A DNA stretch of 35,878 nucleotides, from assembly GCA_965662545.1 (NCBI GenBank), contig CBFIHZ010000035.1:1-35878 (forward strand). Reading direction: 5' to 3'. This document shows, one piece after another, positions 1-7,966 of the stretch. The notes under the pieces are model-generated. The model was not told the DNA's origin. It saw only the letters and a program-made list of their open reading frames with translations, and searched no databases. Made by a program: the position numbers and the translations under genes. Each line of letters begins with the position of its first letter. Position 1 is the first letter of the stretch. Source of the DNA: CPC320 sp002684375 (GTDB lineage Bacteria > Pseudomonadota > Alphaproteobacteria > Rhodobacterales > Rhodobacteraceae).

Positions 1-386
1 TTATTGTAAAACCAGCGTCGTGCTTTTCCTATGGCATTCCTTAGCAATTCTTGATGTTCAGGATTATCCAAAGTCAGTTCATCGAACGATTTCACCTCAT
101 CATTATCAATCTTTAGGTTTATTTCTGTGAAAATTCGACCTGCTTCATGTAGGCGATCCCAATTGCGGATTATAGTTTTGGGCCAAGGTTTACGACTTAT
201 CGACCGATGAAAATGGTCAAGTTCATAATATACCTTCCGAGAACCTAAAGATGCCTGCCGTTGGTCAAAACTAAGCGCATGCTTATAAGCTTCAATAGCG
301 CGCTCAAGCTGTACCGACCAGAAATCTGTCTGTGTCTTGTTTTTTTGCAGTCGAGATAATGCAGGTTTGATCAATTGATTCGTCAT
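1..386 (-). CDS. Unrecognised protein, N-terminal 128 residues (runs off the window)
   Basis: An open frame starts at ATG 386-384 and stays open to base 1, so the C-terminus lies outside the window. The N-terminus reads MTNQLIKPALSRLQKNKTQ and the chain is rich in Lys, Arg and His (for example HRSISRKPWPKTIIRNWDRL), with no signal peptide or membrane segment, so it looks like a soluble cytoplasmic protein. A purine-rich GGAAAG lies about 14 bases upstream, which is long for a ribosome site. A second ATG at 394 gives only three codons. I do not recognise the family. Absence of stops over 128 codons in AT-rich DNA is the main support. It could also be a phage or plasmid accessory protein, but nothing shows this. 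Confidence 0.45.
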   Translation of the reverse strand, partial: MTNQLIKPALSRLQKNKTQTDFWSVQLERAIEAYKHALSFDQRQASLGSRKVYYELDHFHRSISRKPWPKTIIRNWDRLHEAGRIFTEINLKIDNDEVKSFDELTLDNPEHQELLRNAIGKARRWFYN

Positions 387-571
387 ATTGGCATGATAAG
401 CTTTCCTTTCTAAAAATTTAATTTTAATCTGGTGCTGCTAAAAAGCTTCACGCTTTTAAAAATTTTAAGATAATAGAAACACTTAGATTGTAAAATCTAC
501 GTTTGAAATGCCCAAGTGAAAAACAAAAACCTCGCACAGTGGTGACCCCGGGGGGCGGAACCTTGAGACGC

Positions 572-1009
572 TTATTCCGCACTTGAGGAAAAGCCCAAGG
601 CGTGGAGCGCATTGAGGGCGCATTCTGTGTTCTCGTCTCCTGCCGCCCCAGACACACCTATCGCCCCAATTAAATCATTTTCAAAATAAATAGGCATTCC
701 GCCAGGCCAGGCGCAGAGTTTATCGCGGTTTTGCAGCCCAAGCTTCAAATCCGGCATAGAGGACATCCGCTCATAAAACTGCTGGGTTGATTTTCCCAAT
801 GCAGCGGTAAAGGCTTTATCCTCTGCAATACTCAAAATCGTTTGAGAGACACCATCCATGCGTCCGTTCATTAGCGTCTGCCCAAAGGCATCCAATATTA
901 CAACCGCAACGCTCCAGCCATTTTTTTCGGCATGCTCAAAAACGTATGTCATTATTTTCAGCGCAGCTGGCGCCGTCAGCGTTGCGGCTTTTCGCACATA
1001 GTCAGTCAT
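572..1009 (-). CDS. GlcG/HbpS-like heme-binding family protein
   Basis: A 145-residue cytoplasmic protein of the GlcG/HbpS family (formerly DUF336). These are small alpha/beta proteins, often encoded beside oxidoreductases or glycolate genes, and some bind heme. Visible family signatures are the N-terminal helix with LTAPAALKIMTYVFEHAEKN, the strand VAVVILDAFGQTLMNGRMDG, the segment SIAEDKAFTAALGKST (the family's typical 'A..KA.tAa....t') and the C-terminal GGMPIYFENDLIGAIGVSGA. The length is normal for the family. The start at 1009 is supported by AAAGGA seven bases upstream. It is not in an obvious operon: the next gene on the same strand begins about 185 bases downstream. The family call is solid; a specific substrate cannot be given. 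Confidence 0.82.
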   Translation of the reverse strand: MTDYVRKAATLTAPAALKIMTYVFEHAEKNGWSVAVVILDAFGQTLMNGRMDGVSQTILSIAEDKAFTAALGKSTQQFYERMSSMPDLKLGLQNRDKLCAWPGGMPIYFENDLIGAIGVSGAAGDENTECALNALHALGFSSSAE

Positions 1010-1459
1010 GTCTGATCCTTTTTATTTGCGGTATTTTTGTAAGTTGCAAAGCACGTAGCGCTATTAGGTGCTGAGTCGCCATGAGTGGACCAAAAGAAAC
1101 CTTATTAGAGAAAACAAAATAGTGGTGCCGACAAGTGGGGCTAGACATAGGAGAGACCCTAAAAATTCTGACTTCGAGTTTGGCATAGATTATTATCTTT
1201 GTGGCTATGGACGGCGGGAGTTTGACCTTCAAACGAACAAGCTGAATTGTGATAATGTTAACCAATATGCATATTGCGTTACTTGGCATCTGAAGGATAC
1301 GGAATGGCTTTCTGCGGTTGGAATGCAGTTTTACAGAAGAGAAAGTTATGGGCTGCCACTACGCAGCCTGCCGGAAATCAATGGGACCTGACCCTAATAA
1401 TTTGGAGTGCGTTCCCAATAAGTTGACAGCACCGAAATTGATCAATACGGATTAAAATT
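1010..1459. other. 450-base gap with a weak ORF, no recognised gene
   Basis: This gap separates the minus-strand GlcG-like gene from the plus-strand amino-sugar operon, so both promoters should lie here. An open frame of 107 codons (1068-1391, plus, GTG start) has no family resemblance I can see and no good ribosome site, so I do not call it a gene. The first operon gene begins at 1460 without the GntR or DeoR regulator and without the sugar ABC transporter that often accompany such operons. The upstream part of the original locus may therefore have been lost or moved. Confidence 0.4.
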
Positions 1460-2464
1460 ATGAGACCAAAAAACACAGCATCAGGCTGTTTGATGGCGGC
1501 AGAAGCTGCACAAAGCATGGGCGTTTTCGCGCTGGCCGCGACCCAGCAGGCTGACGGTGATGTCTTGGGCAAGCCAGGCGCAATCTATACAATTGCGCGT
1601 GGATCGTCGGATGCGGTCGCCAACATCCTGTCTTATGAATTTATGCGCGAACTGGGGGTTCCAGTCACGTCCTTGCCGCCGTCTGTTTTCTCAATTGGCG
1701 CAGGAGTTTCGCTTGAAGAAGCTGCCGCCTTGGTCATCAGCCAATCAGGGGCCAGCGACGACCTTGTGCTGTCCGCTAAGGGCGCTACAGCTCAAGGGGC
1801 AACAGTGGTGGCAATTACCAACCAACCAGACAGCGCGGTTGAATTAGAATCGAACATGACCCTATCGGTTTGCGCTGGACCTGAATTGGCGATCCCCGCC
1901 ACCAAGTCGGTCATTGGATCTATTGGCGCTGGCATGGCGCTGCTGGGTGCATTGAGGCCTGGTTATGCGTTCAAAACGAGGGCCGCTGCTGATACATTGA
2001 AAGATCTTTCTGTGCAGCATCCGCGCGTCGAGGCCTTGCAATCGGCATTCCTGCGAGCGCGTCATATTTATGTAATCGGTCGAGATACAGGCTATGGCGC
2101 CGCGCAAGAGATCGCGTTAAAACTAAAGGAATGTTGCGCGCTGTCCGCCGAAGCCTATTCCAGCTCTGAGGTTTTGCACGGTCCGCTCCAATTAGCGACC
2201 AACCCCTTGATGGTGCTGATGCTGGACACGGGTATGGCCGAAATCCAAGACAGTCTTGATCAGGCTGAAGCGCGGTTTAGCGCAGTGGATTGTGATGTGC
2301 ATCGCATCCGCATTTCAGAGTTTTGCAGTGATGAAATTGCACCTGCCGCCGCCGCTGCGGTTTTATTGGCCGCTACGTATCCTGTAATATTGAACACAGC
2401 TTTGGCTTTAGGGCTAGACCCCGACGCTCCGGAAACCCTTTCAAAAGTGACGCAGACCACATGA
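1460..2464 (+). CDS. SIS-domain sugar-phosphate isomerase/deaminase (GlmS isomerase-like, NagB-II type)
   Basis: A 334-residue protein with two tandem SIS (sugar isomerase) domains, like the isomerase half of GlmS without the glutaminase domain. Domain 1 shows TIARGSSDAVANILSYEFMR followed by the loop ISQSGASDDL. Domain 2 shows IYVIGRDTGYGAAQEIALKL and the typical AEAYSSSEVLHGP active-site stretch. Proteins of this kind in amino-sugar operons often act as glucosamine-6-phosphate deaminases (NagB-II), making fructose-6-phosphate and ammonia; that role is inferred from context. The length is normal. The start has only a weak GGA eight bases upstream. It overlaps agaS by four bases (ATGA), so the two are co-translated. 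No classical NagB is present in the window, which fits this assignment. Confidence 0.85.
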   Translation: MRPKNTASGCLMAAEAAQSMGVFALAATQQADGDVLGKPGAIYTIARGSSDAVANILSYEFMRELGVPVTSLPPSVFSIGAGVSLEEAAALVISQSGASDDLVLSAKGATAQGATVVAITNQPDSAVELESNMTLSVCAGPELAIPATKSVIGSIGAGMALLGALRPGYAFKTRAAADTLKDLSVQHPRVEALQSAFLRARHIYVIGRDTGYGAAQEIALKLKECCALSAEAYSSSEVLHGPLQLATNPLMVLMLDTGMAEIQDSLDQAEARFSAVDCDVHRIRISEFCSDEIAPAAAAAVLLAATYPVILNTALALGLDPDAPETLSKVTQTT

Positions 2465-3513
2465 CACAAAACCTTGATCAATGGGCCACATGGTGCGAAA
2501 TTCACAGCCAACCTGCGATTTGGCGCGAGTGGGGCGCGCACCTTGATGTTGCGGGTCTTAGGGCATGGATTGCAGCGCAATCATTTGATGAGGTTTGGTT
2601 CTGCGGCGCAGGAACAAGTGCCTATATTGGCGATATCATTGCAGCGGCGGTCAAATGCACACGCTCGGTTCCAACAACGGATATCGTGGCCAATCCGTCG
2701 CATTTTTTATCTGGAGCAAAGCCCTTGGTCGTCAACTTTGGACGTTCTGGGAATAGCGCTGAAAGCGTCGGCACGTTGGATGCTTTGGATGCCTTGGCCC
2801 CGCACACGCCACGCATTAACATCACCTGCAACAAAGATGGTGCTTTGGCGACACGAACGTCAGGTGCGCCGACCCAAGTTATTTTGCTTCCCGATGCGAC
2901 GCACGACGCCGGTTTCGCGATGACATCGAGTTTTTCAACCATGTTACTGACAGCATTGGCGTTGTTCGATGCGCCTTGCGATTTGCCAAGCCGTATGACC
3001 ACTTTGGCAAACCAGCTAGACGATTTGTTGCCGAAATTCGCCGCTGGCCCGCGCCCTGATCGGGTTGTGTATGTCGGCGCGGGCCCTTTGGCATTTGCGG
3101 CGCGCGAAGCGGCACTGAAGGTTATGGAATTGTCCGCGGGGCAGATTCCCGCATTGTGGGACAACACGTTGGGATTTCGCCATGGGCCAAAAGCATTTGT
3201 TGCTGATAAAACCGATATTACTGTTTTCACCAGCCCCAATACACCAACATCGCGCTACGACGCAGACCTCGCGGCCGAGTTGCGAACCCAGTTCCCTTGC
3301 GCAAGTGTAGAAACAATCGGCGCAGGTGGTGACATCAATATTGCGATGCCTTTTGGCGCAGCTTGGGCAGCACCGTTATGTGTGGCGTCCGCTCAGGTGC
3401 GCGGTGTTGTTTGGTCTCACAATCTTGGTCTGAATGTTGATGACCCGTTTAGCGGGCAGTCGACACTCAGCCGCGTCGTGTCGGGCGTGAAATTATATCC
3501 GGTGGTATCTTGA
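2461..3513 (+). CDS. agaS: AgaS-like SIS protein, probable galactosamine-6-phosphate deaminase/isomerase
   Basis: A 350-residue SIS-family protein matching AgaS, which in the GalNAc pathway converts galactosamine-6-phosphate to tagatose-6-phosphate and ammonia. The first SIS domain has WFCGAGTSAYIGD and NFGRSGNSAESV, and the second has AALKVMELSAGQIPALWD followed by LGFRHGPKAF. That last motif is the AgaS hallmark and separates this protein from the GlmS-like SIS protein just upstream. The ATG at 2461 overlaps the previous stop (ATGA). The 3' end overlaps the next gene through TTGA, so the operon is translationally coupled. Having AgaS beside a second SIS protein suggests that the operon handles both galactosamine and glucosamine phosphates. 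Confidence 0.88.
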   Translation: MTQNLDQWATWCEIHSQPAIWREWGAHLDVAGLRAWIAAQSFDEVWFCGAGTSAYIGDIIAAAVKCTRSVPTTDIVANPSHFLSGAKPLVVNFGRSGNSAESVGTLDALDALAPHTPRINITCNKDGALATRTSGAPTQVILLPDATHDAGFAMTSSFSTMLLTALALFDAPCDLPSRMTTLANQLDDLLPKFAAGPRPDRVVYVGAGPLAFAAREAALKVMELSAGQIPALWDNTLGFRHGPKAFVADKTDITVFTSPNTPTSRYDADLAAELRTQFPCASVETIGAGGDINIAMPFGAAWAAPLCVASAQVRGVVWSHNLGLNVDDPFSGQSTLSRVVSGVKLYPVVS

Positions 3514-4412
3514 ACGCGATCGGGATTGATCTTGGCGGAACCAAGATGGAAGCACAGGTGTTTGATGATGCTTGGTCCGTCGCCGCGCGCCGCCGGCGTG
3601 ATACCCCAAAAGACTATGCAGAACTGGTAACCGAGTTGGCTGATTTGATCCGTTGGGCCGATGCCCAAACAAGCGGAACTGTGCCCGTCGGAATTGGCGC
3701 GGCTGGCCTTGTGAACCCCAAGACCGGACTTGCGCTAACGGCCAATCTTGTGGCGACGGGCCAACCGTTTCCAGCCGATATTGCCCGCACTGTTGAGCGA
3801 CCTGTGACCTACGTGAATGACTGTCGCGCATTGGCATTGTCTGAGGCTATTTTCGGGCAGGGCAAAGGTCGTCGTACCGTTATGGCCTTGATTTTAGGCA
3901 CGGGTGTGGGTGGAGGAATCGCTGTTGATGGCTCGATATTGCAGGGGCCGACTCATACAGGAGGCGAGTTCGGGCATACTTCCGCGCCCGCGCATCTGGT
4001 CGCAAAGCATGATCTTCCGATCTGGCGTTGTGGCTGCGGGCGTATGGGTTGTATCGAAACCTACATCGCGGGACCCGGGCTTGCACGATTGGCCAAACAC
4101 ATTTTGGGCACTGATCTGACCACCGTTGAAATAGCCGCGCGCAGGGACTTCGATACAGGCCCTGTCTGGCAGATCTGGTGTGACTTTGGCGCTGACTTGC
4201 TGCATTCCCTGACATTGACTGCTGATCCGGACCTGATCGTTTTGGGCGGCGGGTTGACCCATATCGAAGGTCTTGTCGACGATTTGAGTGCGACGGCCAG
4301 ACGCGCGCAGATCGGTGATTTCGCCGTTCCAGAAATTGTATTGGCCCAAGGCGGTGACACAAGCGGCGCACGCGGTGCCGCCTATGCCGCATGGCAGGCA
4401 CACCATGACTGA
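3510..4412 (+). CDS. ROK-family sugar kinase (probable N-acetylhexosamine kinase)
   Basis: A 300-residue ROK kinase. The N-terminus has the phosphate-binding IGIDLGGTKMEA. The middle has ALILGTGVGGGIAVDG, GGEFGH and the zinc-binding CGCGRMGCIET, all intact. There is no N-terminal helix-turn-helix, so it is a kinase rather than a ROK repressor. In this operon it should phosphorylate N-acetylgalactosamine or N-acetylglucosamine at C6 in the cytoplasm, the step before deacetylation by NagA/AgaA. This implies that the free sugar is imported by a transporter outside the window rather than phosphorylated by a PTS. It starts at TTG (3510) inside the agaS stop and ends eight bases inside the next gene. 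Sugar specificity cannot be read from the sequence. Confidence 0.86.
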   Translation: MNAIGIDLGGTKMEAQVFDDAWSVAARRRRDTPKDYAELVTELADLIRWADAQTSGTVPVGIGAAGLVNPKTGLALTANLVATGQPFPADIARTVERPVTYVNDCRALALSEAIFGQGKGRRTVMALILGTGVGGGIAVDGSILQGPTHTGGEFGHTSAPAHLVAKHDLPIWRCGCGRMGCIETYIAGPGLARLAKHILGTDLTTVEIAARRDFDTGPVWQIWCDFGADLLHSLTLTADPDLIVLGGGLTHIEGLVDDLSATARRAQIGDFAVPEIVLAQGGDTSGARGAAYAAWQAHHD

Positions 4413-5634
4413 AGCATTGCGAAATATCATTGCGCAAAACCGCGCTGGGGATCGTGTTGCGATTGTGTCGGTGTGTTCAGCGCAACCAGATGTTTTGCGC
4501 GCGTCCATCGCTATGGCACAGCGGTTGGACCGCCAAATCGTAATCGAGGCAACGTCCAATCAGGTCAATCAGGACGGCGGCTATACTGGCATTACGCCAT
4601 CTGAATTCATCGAGTATGTGCATGGTCTCGCCGATGATGTGGCTGCAGATCGTGAGCGGATCATTTTTGGTGGCGATCACCTTGGTCCACAGGCTTGGCG
4701 TCGCCTGAACGCTAAGGCTGCGATGGCCAAAGCCGAAGTTTTGGTGCGTGACTACGTTGCGGCGGGGTTTCACAAAATTCATCTTGATTGCTCGGAAGGC
4801 TGTGCGGGGGATCCTGCGCAACTGGGCGATGACGTTACGGCGATGCGTTCTGCGCAATTGGCACGGGTGTGTTGTGACGCGGGGGATGATCTGCTGTTTG
4901 TCGTTGGCACCGAAGTCCCGCCACCAGGTGGCGCGCGCATGGATGAATACGGTGATATCCCCCCAACGAAACCCGACGCGGCTCGCGCGACATTGTTGAC
5001 TCACGATGCGGCCTTCGGTGATATGGCGACGCTGATTGGTGGATTGGTCGTGCAGCCGGGGGTCGAGTTCAGCCCAACAGCAGTACATCCAATGCCAATG
5101 GAGCGCGATCCCCACCTGTTAGACGCTTTGCGCGATCATCCCCATGTCTGCCTTGAGGCGCATTCAACCGACTATCAGGACTCGGCCGTTTTTCCTCGGC
5201 TGGCCGATCTTGGTTTTGCCTTTCAGAAGGTTGGTCCCGCGCTAACATTTGTGTACCGCGAGGCGATATATGCGCTTGACCGTTTGCGCGAGCCAACAGG
5301 CGGGTTACAAGCCGTCATGGAAAAGGTAATGCAAACTGACCCCGCGGAATGGCAGGGGCACTATTCTGGCGATGCAGCCGCGCTTTATCAGCAGCGTCAT
5401 TTCGGGTTGGCGGACCGGATCAGATACTATTGGCCCCATGCTGACGCGCAGGCCGCAGTTGCGGATTTAAAACAGAGCTTTTCAAATGCGATACCCGATG
5501 CAAGCTTATCCAAAGCTTTCAGCGCAGACATTCTGGAACGCGCTGAAATGTTGAACGGCTCGCAAGTTCAGCGGTTGATAGATGCTCAGATCGAAATGGC
5601 ATTGCAGCCCTACTTCTTTGAGGAAATCCGATGA
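4405..5634 (+). CDS. kbaZ: GatZ/KbaZ-like protein (tagatose-bisphosphate aldolase subunit family; possible tagatose-6-P 4-epimerase)
   Basis: A 409-residue protein of the GatZ/KbaZ family. Motifs include IEATSNQVNQDGGYTGITP, IIFGGDHLGPQAW, KIHLDCSEGC, VVGTEVPPPGGA and CLEAHSTDYQD. The frame is open from 4288, but the ATG at 4405 overlaps the kinase stop by eight bases and gives the normal family N-terminus (MTEALRNIIAQNRAG). In E. coli KbaZ supports the class II aldolase KbaY. Here neither KbaY nor a tagatose-6-phosphate kinase is encoded nearby. Some members of this family have been reported as fructose-6-phosphate/tagatose-6-phosphate 4-epimerases. That activity would link AgaS directly to glycolysis, but it is my inference from context. 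Confidence 0.88.
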   Translation: MTEALRNIIAQNRAGDRVAIVSVCSAQPDVLRASIAMAQRLDRQIVIEATSNQVNQDGGYTGITPSEFIEYVHGLADDVAADRERIIFGGDHLGPQAWRRLNAKAAMAKAEVLVRDYVAAGFHKIHLDCSEGCAGDPAQLGDDVTAMRSAQLARVCCDAGDDLLFVVGTEVPPPGGARMDEYGDIPPTKPDAARATLLTHDAAFGDMATLIGGLVVQPGVEFSPTAVHPMPMERDPHLLDALRDHPHVCLEAHSTDYQDSAVFPRLADLGFAFQKVGPALTFVYREAIYALDRLREPTGGLQAVMEKVMQTDPAEWQGHYSGDAAALYQQRHFGLADRIRYYWPHADAQAAVADLKQSFSNAIPDASLSKAFSADILERAEMLNGSQVQRLIDAQIEMALQPYFFEEIR

Positions 5635-5680
5635 CCGACTGCTGGGTCGCCCCTGAGTATTTGACGGGCAAGATGTCGTG
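5631..5680 (+). other. Frameshifted 5' end of the nagA/agaA gene
   Basis: An ATG at 5631 overlaps the preceding stop (ATGA) exactly as the other operon joints do, and reads MTDCWVAPEYL before going out of frame. About 10 codons in, the neighbouring frame continues as DGQDVVCGQAVRIVDGRI, the usual start of a NagA protein. One extra T in the TTT run at 5660-5662 would join the two into a normal N-terminus (EYFDGQDVV). This is either a real single-base deletion or a homopolymer sequencing error. Confidence 0.75.
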
Positions 5681-6766
5681 TGCGGGCAGGCGGTACGGAT
5701 CGTTGACGGGCGGATCACCGAGATTGCAAAAACACCGGACTCAGCGGTGCGGATCAAAGGTTGTCTGACACCTGGCTTCGTTGATTTACAAGTCAACGGC
5801 GGTGGGGGTGTGATGCTCAACACCACGCCGACGCGGAGCGGTATGGCGGACATTGCGGCGGCCCATCGCACATTCGGAACAGTGGCCGTCATGCCTACCG
5901 TCATTACGGACCACTGGGCTGTTCTGGAACAAGCCGCCGATGCTGCCATCGCCGCCAAAGGGGACGATGGCATCATCGGGCTGCATATCGAGGGTCCCCA
6001 TATTTCTGTTGCCCGGCGTGGGACACATAATGCGAGTCACATCCGCCCCATGGACGATCGCACGCTGAATGTTGTTGCAGGCCTGCGCCGCCACGATATT
6101 GCCGTGATGATCACCGTTGCCCCCGAAGCCACCACTCACGATCAAATTGTGGCCCTGGCCCAAATGGGGGCCGTGGTTTCCATTGGTCATACTGATGCAA
6201 CGTGCGAAGATACTGAGGCCGCGATTTCAGCAGGGGCAAGCTGTGCAACTCATCTGTTCAATGCAATGTCACCAATGGTCGGCCGTGCGCCGGGGGCTGT
6301 TGGCGCTGTCATCAATTCGCATGTGTGGTCTAGCATTATTTGTGACGGTTTTCATGTGGATGATCGGATGATCAAATTGGCACTACGCGCGCGACCTGAC
6401 GACAGTCTGATGTTTCTGGTCTCGGATGCGATGGCCACCGTTGGGGGGCCAGCGCAATTTGATCTTTATGCTCAGAACGTCCACCTTAAAAAAGGGCGTC
6501 TTATTAATGTCGAAGGAAAACTTGCAGGGGCCCATGTTACTCAGGCCGAAGGCGTCGCTCGACTTGTGCATAAAATAAAAATTTCACTGGCGCAGGCCTT
6601 GCGGATGGCGATTACCGTGCCCGCTCGTATTGTAGGACAAGCGAACCTCGCGCAGGTGATCGATCGACCCGTGCGCGATATTTTGGTTTTGTCGGATGAT
6701 CTCACGGTCGCTGGAACGCTAGGGCAAACTCAATCTGCGAAAGCAGCGCATGATGCCGCTGAATAG
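5678..6766 (+). CDS. nagA: N-acetylhexosamine-6-phosphate deacetylase (NagA/AgaA family)
   Basis: The enzyme removes acetate from N-acetylglucosamine- or N-acetylgalactosamine-6-phosphate and feeds the SIS deaminases encoded upstream. The amidohydrolase signatures are intact: PGFVDLQVNGGGG, the metal ligand in LHIEGPHIS, SIGHTDAT, THLFNAMSPM, ICDGFHVD and the catalytic Asp in FLVSDAMA. The uninterrupted frame starts at GTG 5678 and gives 362 residues. With the frameshift at about 5661 repaired, it would start at ATG 5631 and reach about 378 residues, the normal family length. The GTG version lacks only about 16 N-terminal residues of the small beta-sandwich, so activity may survive. GalNAc-6-P is the more likely substrate given agaS and kbaZ, but GlcNAc-6-P cannot be excluded. 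Confidence 0.88.
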   Translation: MCGQAVRIVDGRITEIAKTPDSAVRIKGCLTPGFVDLQVNGGGGVMLNTTPTRSGMADIAAAHRTFGTVAVMPTVITDHWAVLEQAADAAIAAKGDDGIIGLHIEGPHISVARRGTHNASHIRPMDDRTLNVVAGLRRHDIAVMITVAPEATTHDQIVALAQMGAVVSIGHTDATCEDTEAAISAGASCATHLFNAMSPMVGRAPGAVGAVINSHVWSSIICDGFHVDDRMIKLALRARPDDSLMFLVSDAMATVGGPAQFDLYAQNVHLKKGRLINVEGKLAGAHVTQAEGVARLVHKIKISLAQALRMAITVPARIVGQANLAQVIDRPVRDILVLSDDLTVAGTLGQTQSAKAAHDAAE

Positions 6767-6887
6767 CCCCGACACGTTCGAGATTTGTGTCGAAACACCA
6801 GACACCTTAAAGCTTGTGTCGGCGTGACCGATCGGATTGAGCTTTGCAGTGGGCTGGATGTTGGGGGGCTGACGCCCAGTTTTGGAT
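6753..6887 (+). pseudogene. cutC: cutC remnant, frameshifted and cut by an IS6 end
   Basis: An ATG at 6753, inside the nagA stop region, starts MPLNSPDTFEICVETPDTLK, like the N-terminus of CutC (copper homeostasis/TIM-barrel family). That frame stops at about 6825. A second frame then continues GVTDRIELCSGLDVGGLTPS, which is the diagnostic CutC motif (ADRIELC..L..GGLTPS). A loss of about four bases in a GGCG repeat would explain the shift. The homology ends at TPSFG (about 6885), and base 6888 begins an IS6-type terminus. Only about 45 of the usual 240 or so codons remain, so it cannot be functional. Its position suggests it was once the last gene of the operon. Confidence 0.75.
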
Positions 6888-7161
6888 GGCACTGGCAAAC
6901 AAAACTATTTGAGATTGGACGAGCAACTTTATAGCATTTTTGGACGACCAAACACTCTCCATTTCGCTACTTTTAAAAGAGCCCTGAAGTCATCCGGCTT
7001 GCAGTAATGCTGTGGGTTCGATTTCCGCTTTCGTCTCATAATGTGGAGGACCTTCTTCATGAACGGGGTTTTGATGTAAGCCATGAAACGGTCCGGTTCT
7101 GGTTGAACCATTTTGGGCCAATGTTTGCCACAGCTGCACCTGAGCGTTTTGATAAATCTCA
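6888..7161 (+). mobile_element. IS6-family insertion sequence remnant (left end plus transposase N-terminus)
   Basis: The terminus GGCACTGGCAAAC resembles IS6/IS26-type ends (GGCACTGTTGCAAA). About 55 bases in, a degenerate transposase frame reads KHSPFRYF, a stop, then SPEVIRLAVMLW, VRFPLSSHNVEDLLHERG and FDVSHETVRFWLNHFGPMFA. This is the N-terminal helix-turn-helix region of IS6-family DDE transposases. The start codon is changed to ACG, there is an in-frame TAA, and everything after about residue 75 is missing, including the DDE core. The first 87 bases align without gaps, at about 80 percent by eye, to 10417-10503 in the same orientation. The boundary with the MATE fragment (about 7130-7200) is not sharp. 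Confidence 0.75.
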
Positions 7162-7164
7162 ATA

Positions 7165-7966
7165 GAATGGAGATCAGTGACAGAAGCTTCGCGATGGCCA
7201 CGACTTTGATACTGTTCTCGACCAGATAACCGGCGACCTCGATGAGGTAAACACCGAGCCCGAGCTCCGCGCCCCAATAGCAAATTAGCACGATCCAAAG
7301 GCTGGACTGAACATCTCCGATGCCGCGCAGGATACCAGCCATGACTATGATCAGCGCATGGAACGCGATGATCGCAAAGGTGAGAAATTTGGCGCGATCA
7401 ATGTCGTCCAGAACCTGGGTATCAAGTGGCGCGCCAACGACAAAAAGCTCAGAAAATCTGATCTCAAAACCTAAATGCAGCACGGCCAACACGACAAGAT
7501 ATAGTCCGACCAGCACCAGCGATGCCTGGGTCACCTGCTTTAAATTGGCCGGACTATTGCCAACATTACCAGCAACTGAGACAGGCACACGCTGGACAGT
7601 AGCTTGAGACAACCCGATCGGGATCATCATCGCCATGGTTGCATACTGAAAGATCAGGCCGAGTGATGCCAAAAACTCGGTGTTATTGCGTCCCAACAGA
7701 AACATCATTCCGGTAAAAAGCATGGTCTCGATAAGAAATATTCCGGCGGTCGGAGGACCCACTCGCAGGAAATCCGGTAGCATTGCAGTGGGCTCCTAAT
7801 TGGCAGTCGGTCGCTGATCTCGCAGAACTCCCAATGCTAATGTACCAAAGAGTACAAAAAGAATGAGATCGACGACTGTCGTTGCAAGGCCAATGCCCCC
7901 AAGGCCCAACTCAGAGAACCCAAACCCTCTGAAGGCGAAGACATAATTGAACACAAGGTTCACCCG
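7165..7966 (-). pseudogene. MATE-family efflux transporter, internal fragment
   Basis: On the minus strand, from 7966 leftward, the frame reads NLVFNYVFAFRGF, LGLGGIGLATTVVDLILFVL, then an in-frame TAG near 7788, and continues in the same frame with PPTAGIFLIETMLFTGMM, IPIGLSQATVQRVPVSVAGN and ILRGIGDVQ. These are typical MATE (MatE) membrane segments. The fragment covers roughly residues 165-430 of a family that is normally about 450 long, lacks the N-terminal third, and carries a nonsense codon. The remaining 284-codon open frame (7783 down to 6929) ends with about 80 residues that are antisense to the IS6 remnant, so its C-terminus is an artefact. No function is expected. Confidence 0.8.

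Noticed and set aside
1068..1391. 107-codon plus-strand frame before the amino-sugar operon
   Set aside because: GTG start without a clear ribosome site and no family resemblance; could be chance, so only mentioned in the gap entry.
2622..3239. 205-codon minus-strand frame opposite agaS
   Set aside because: It is the antisense of a well-supported AgaS gene and shows no protein family; long antisense frames are common over GC-rich genes.
3880..4559. Minus-strand frames of 185 and 221 codons opposite the ROK kinase and kbaZ
   Set aside because: Both overlap genes with intact catalytic motifs, and their translations are Arg/Ser-rich shadows.
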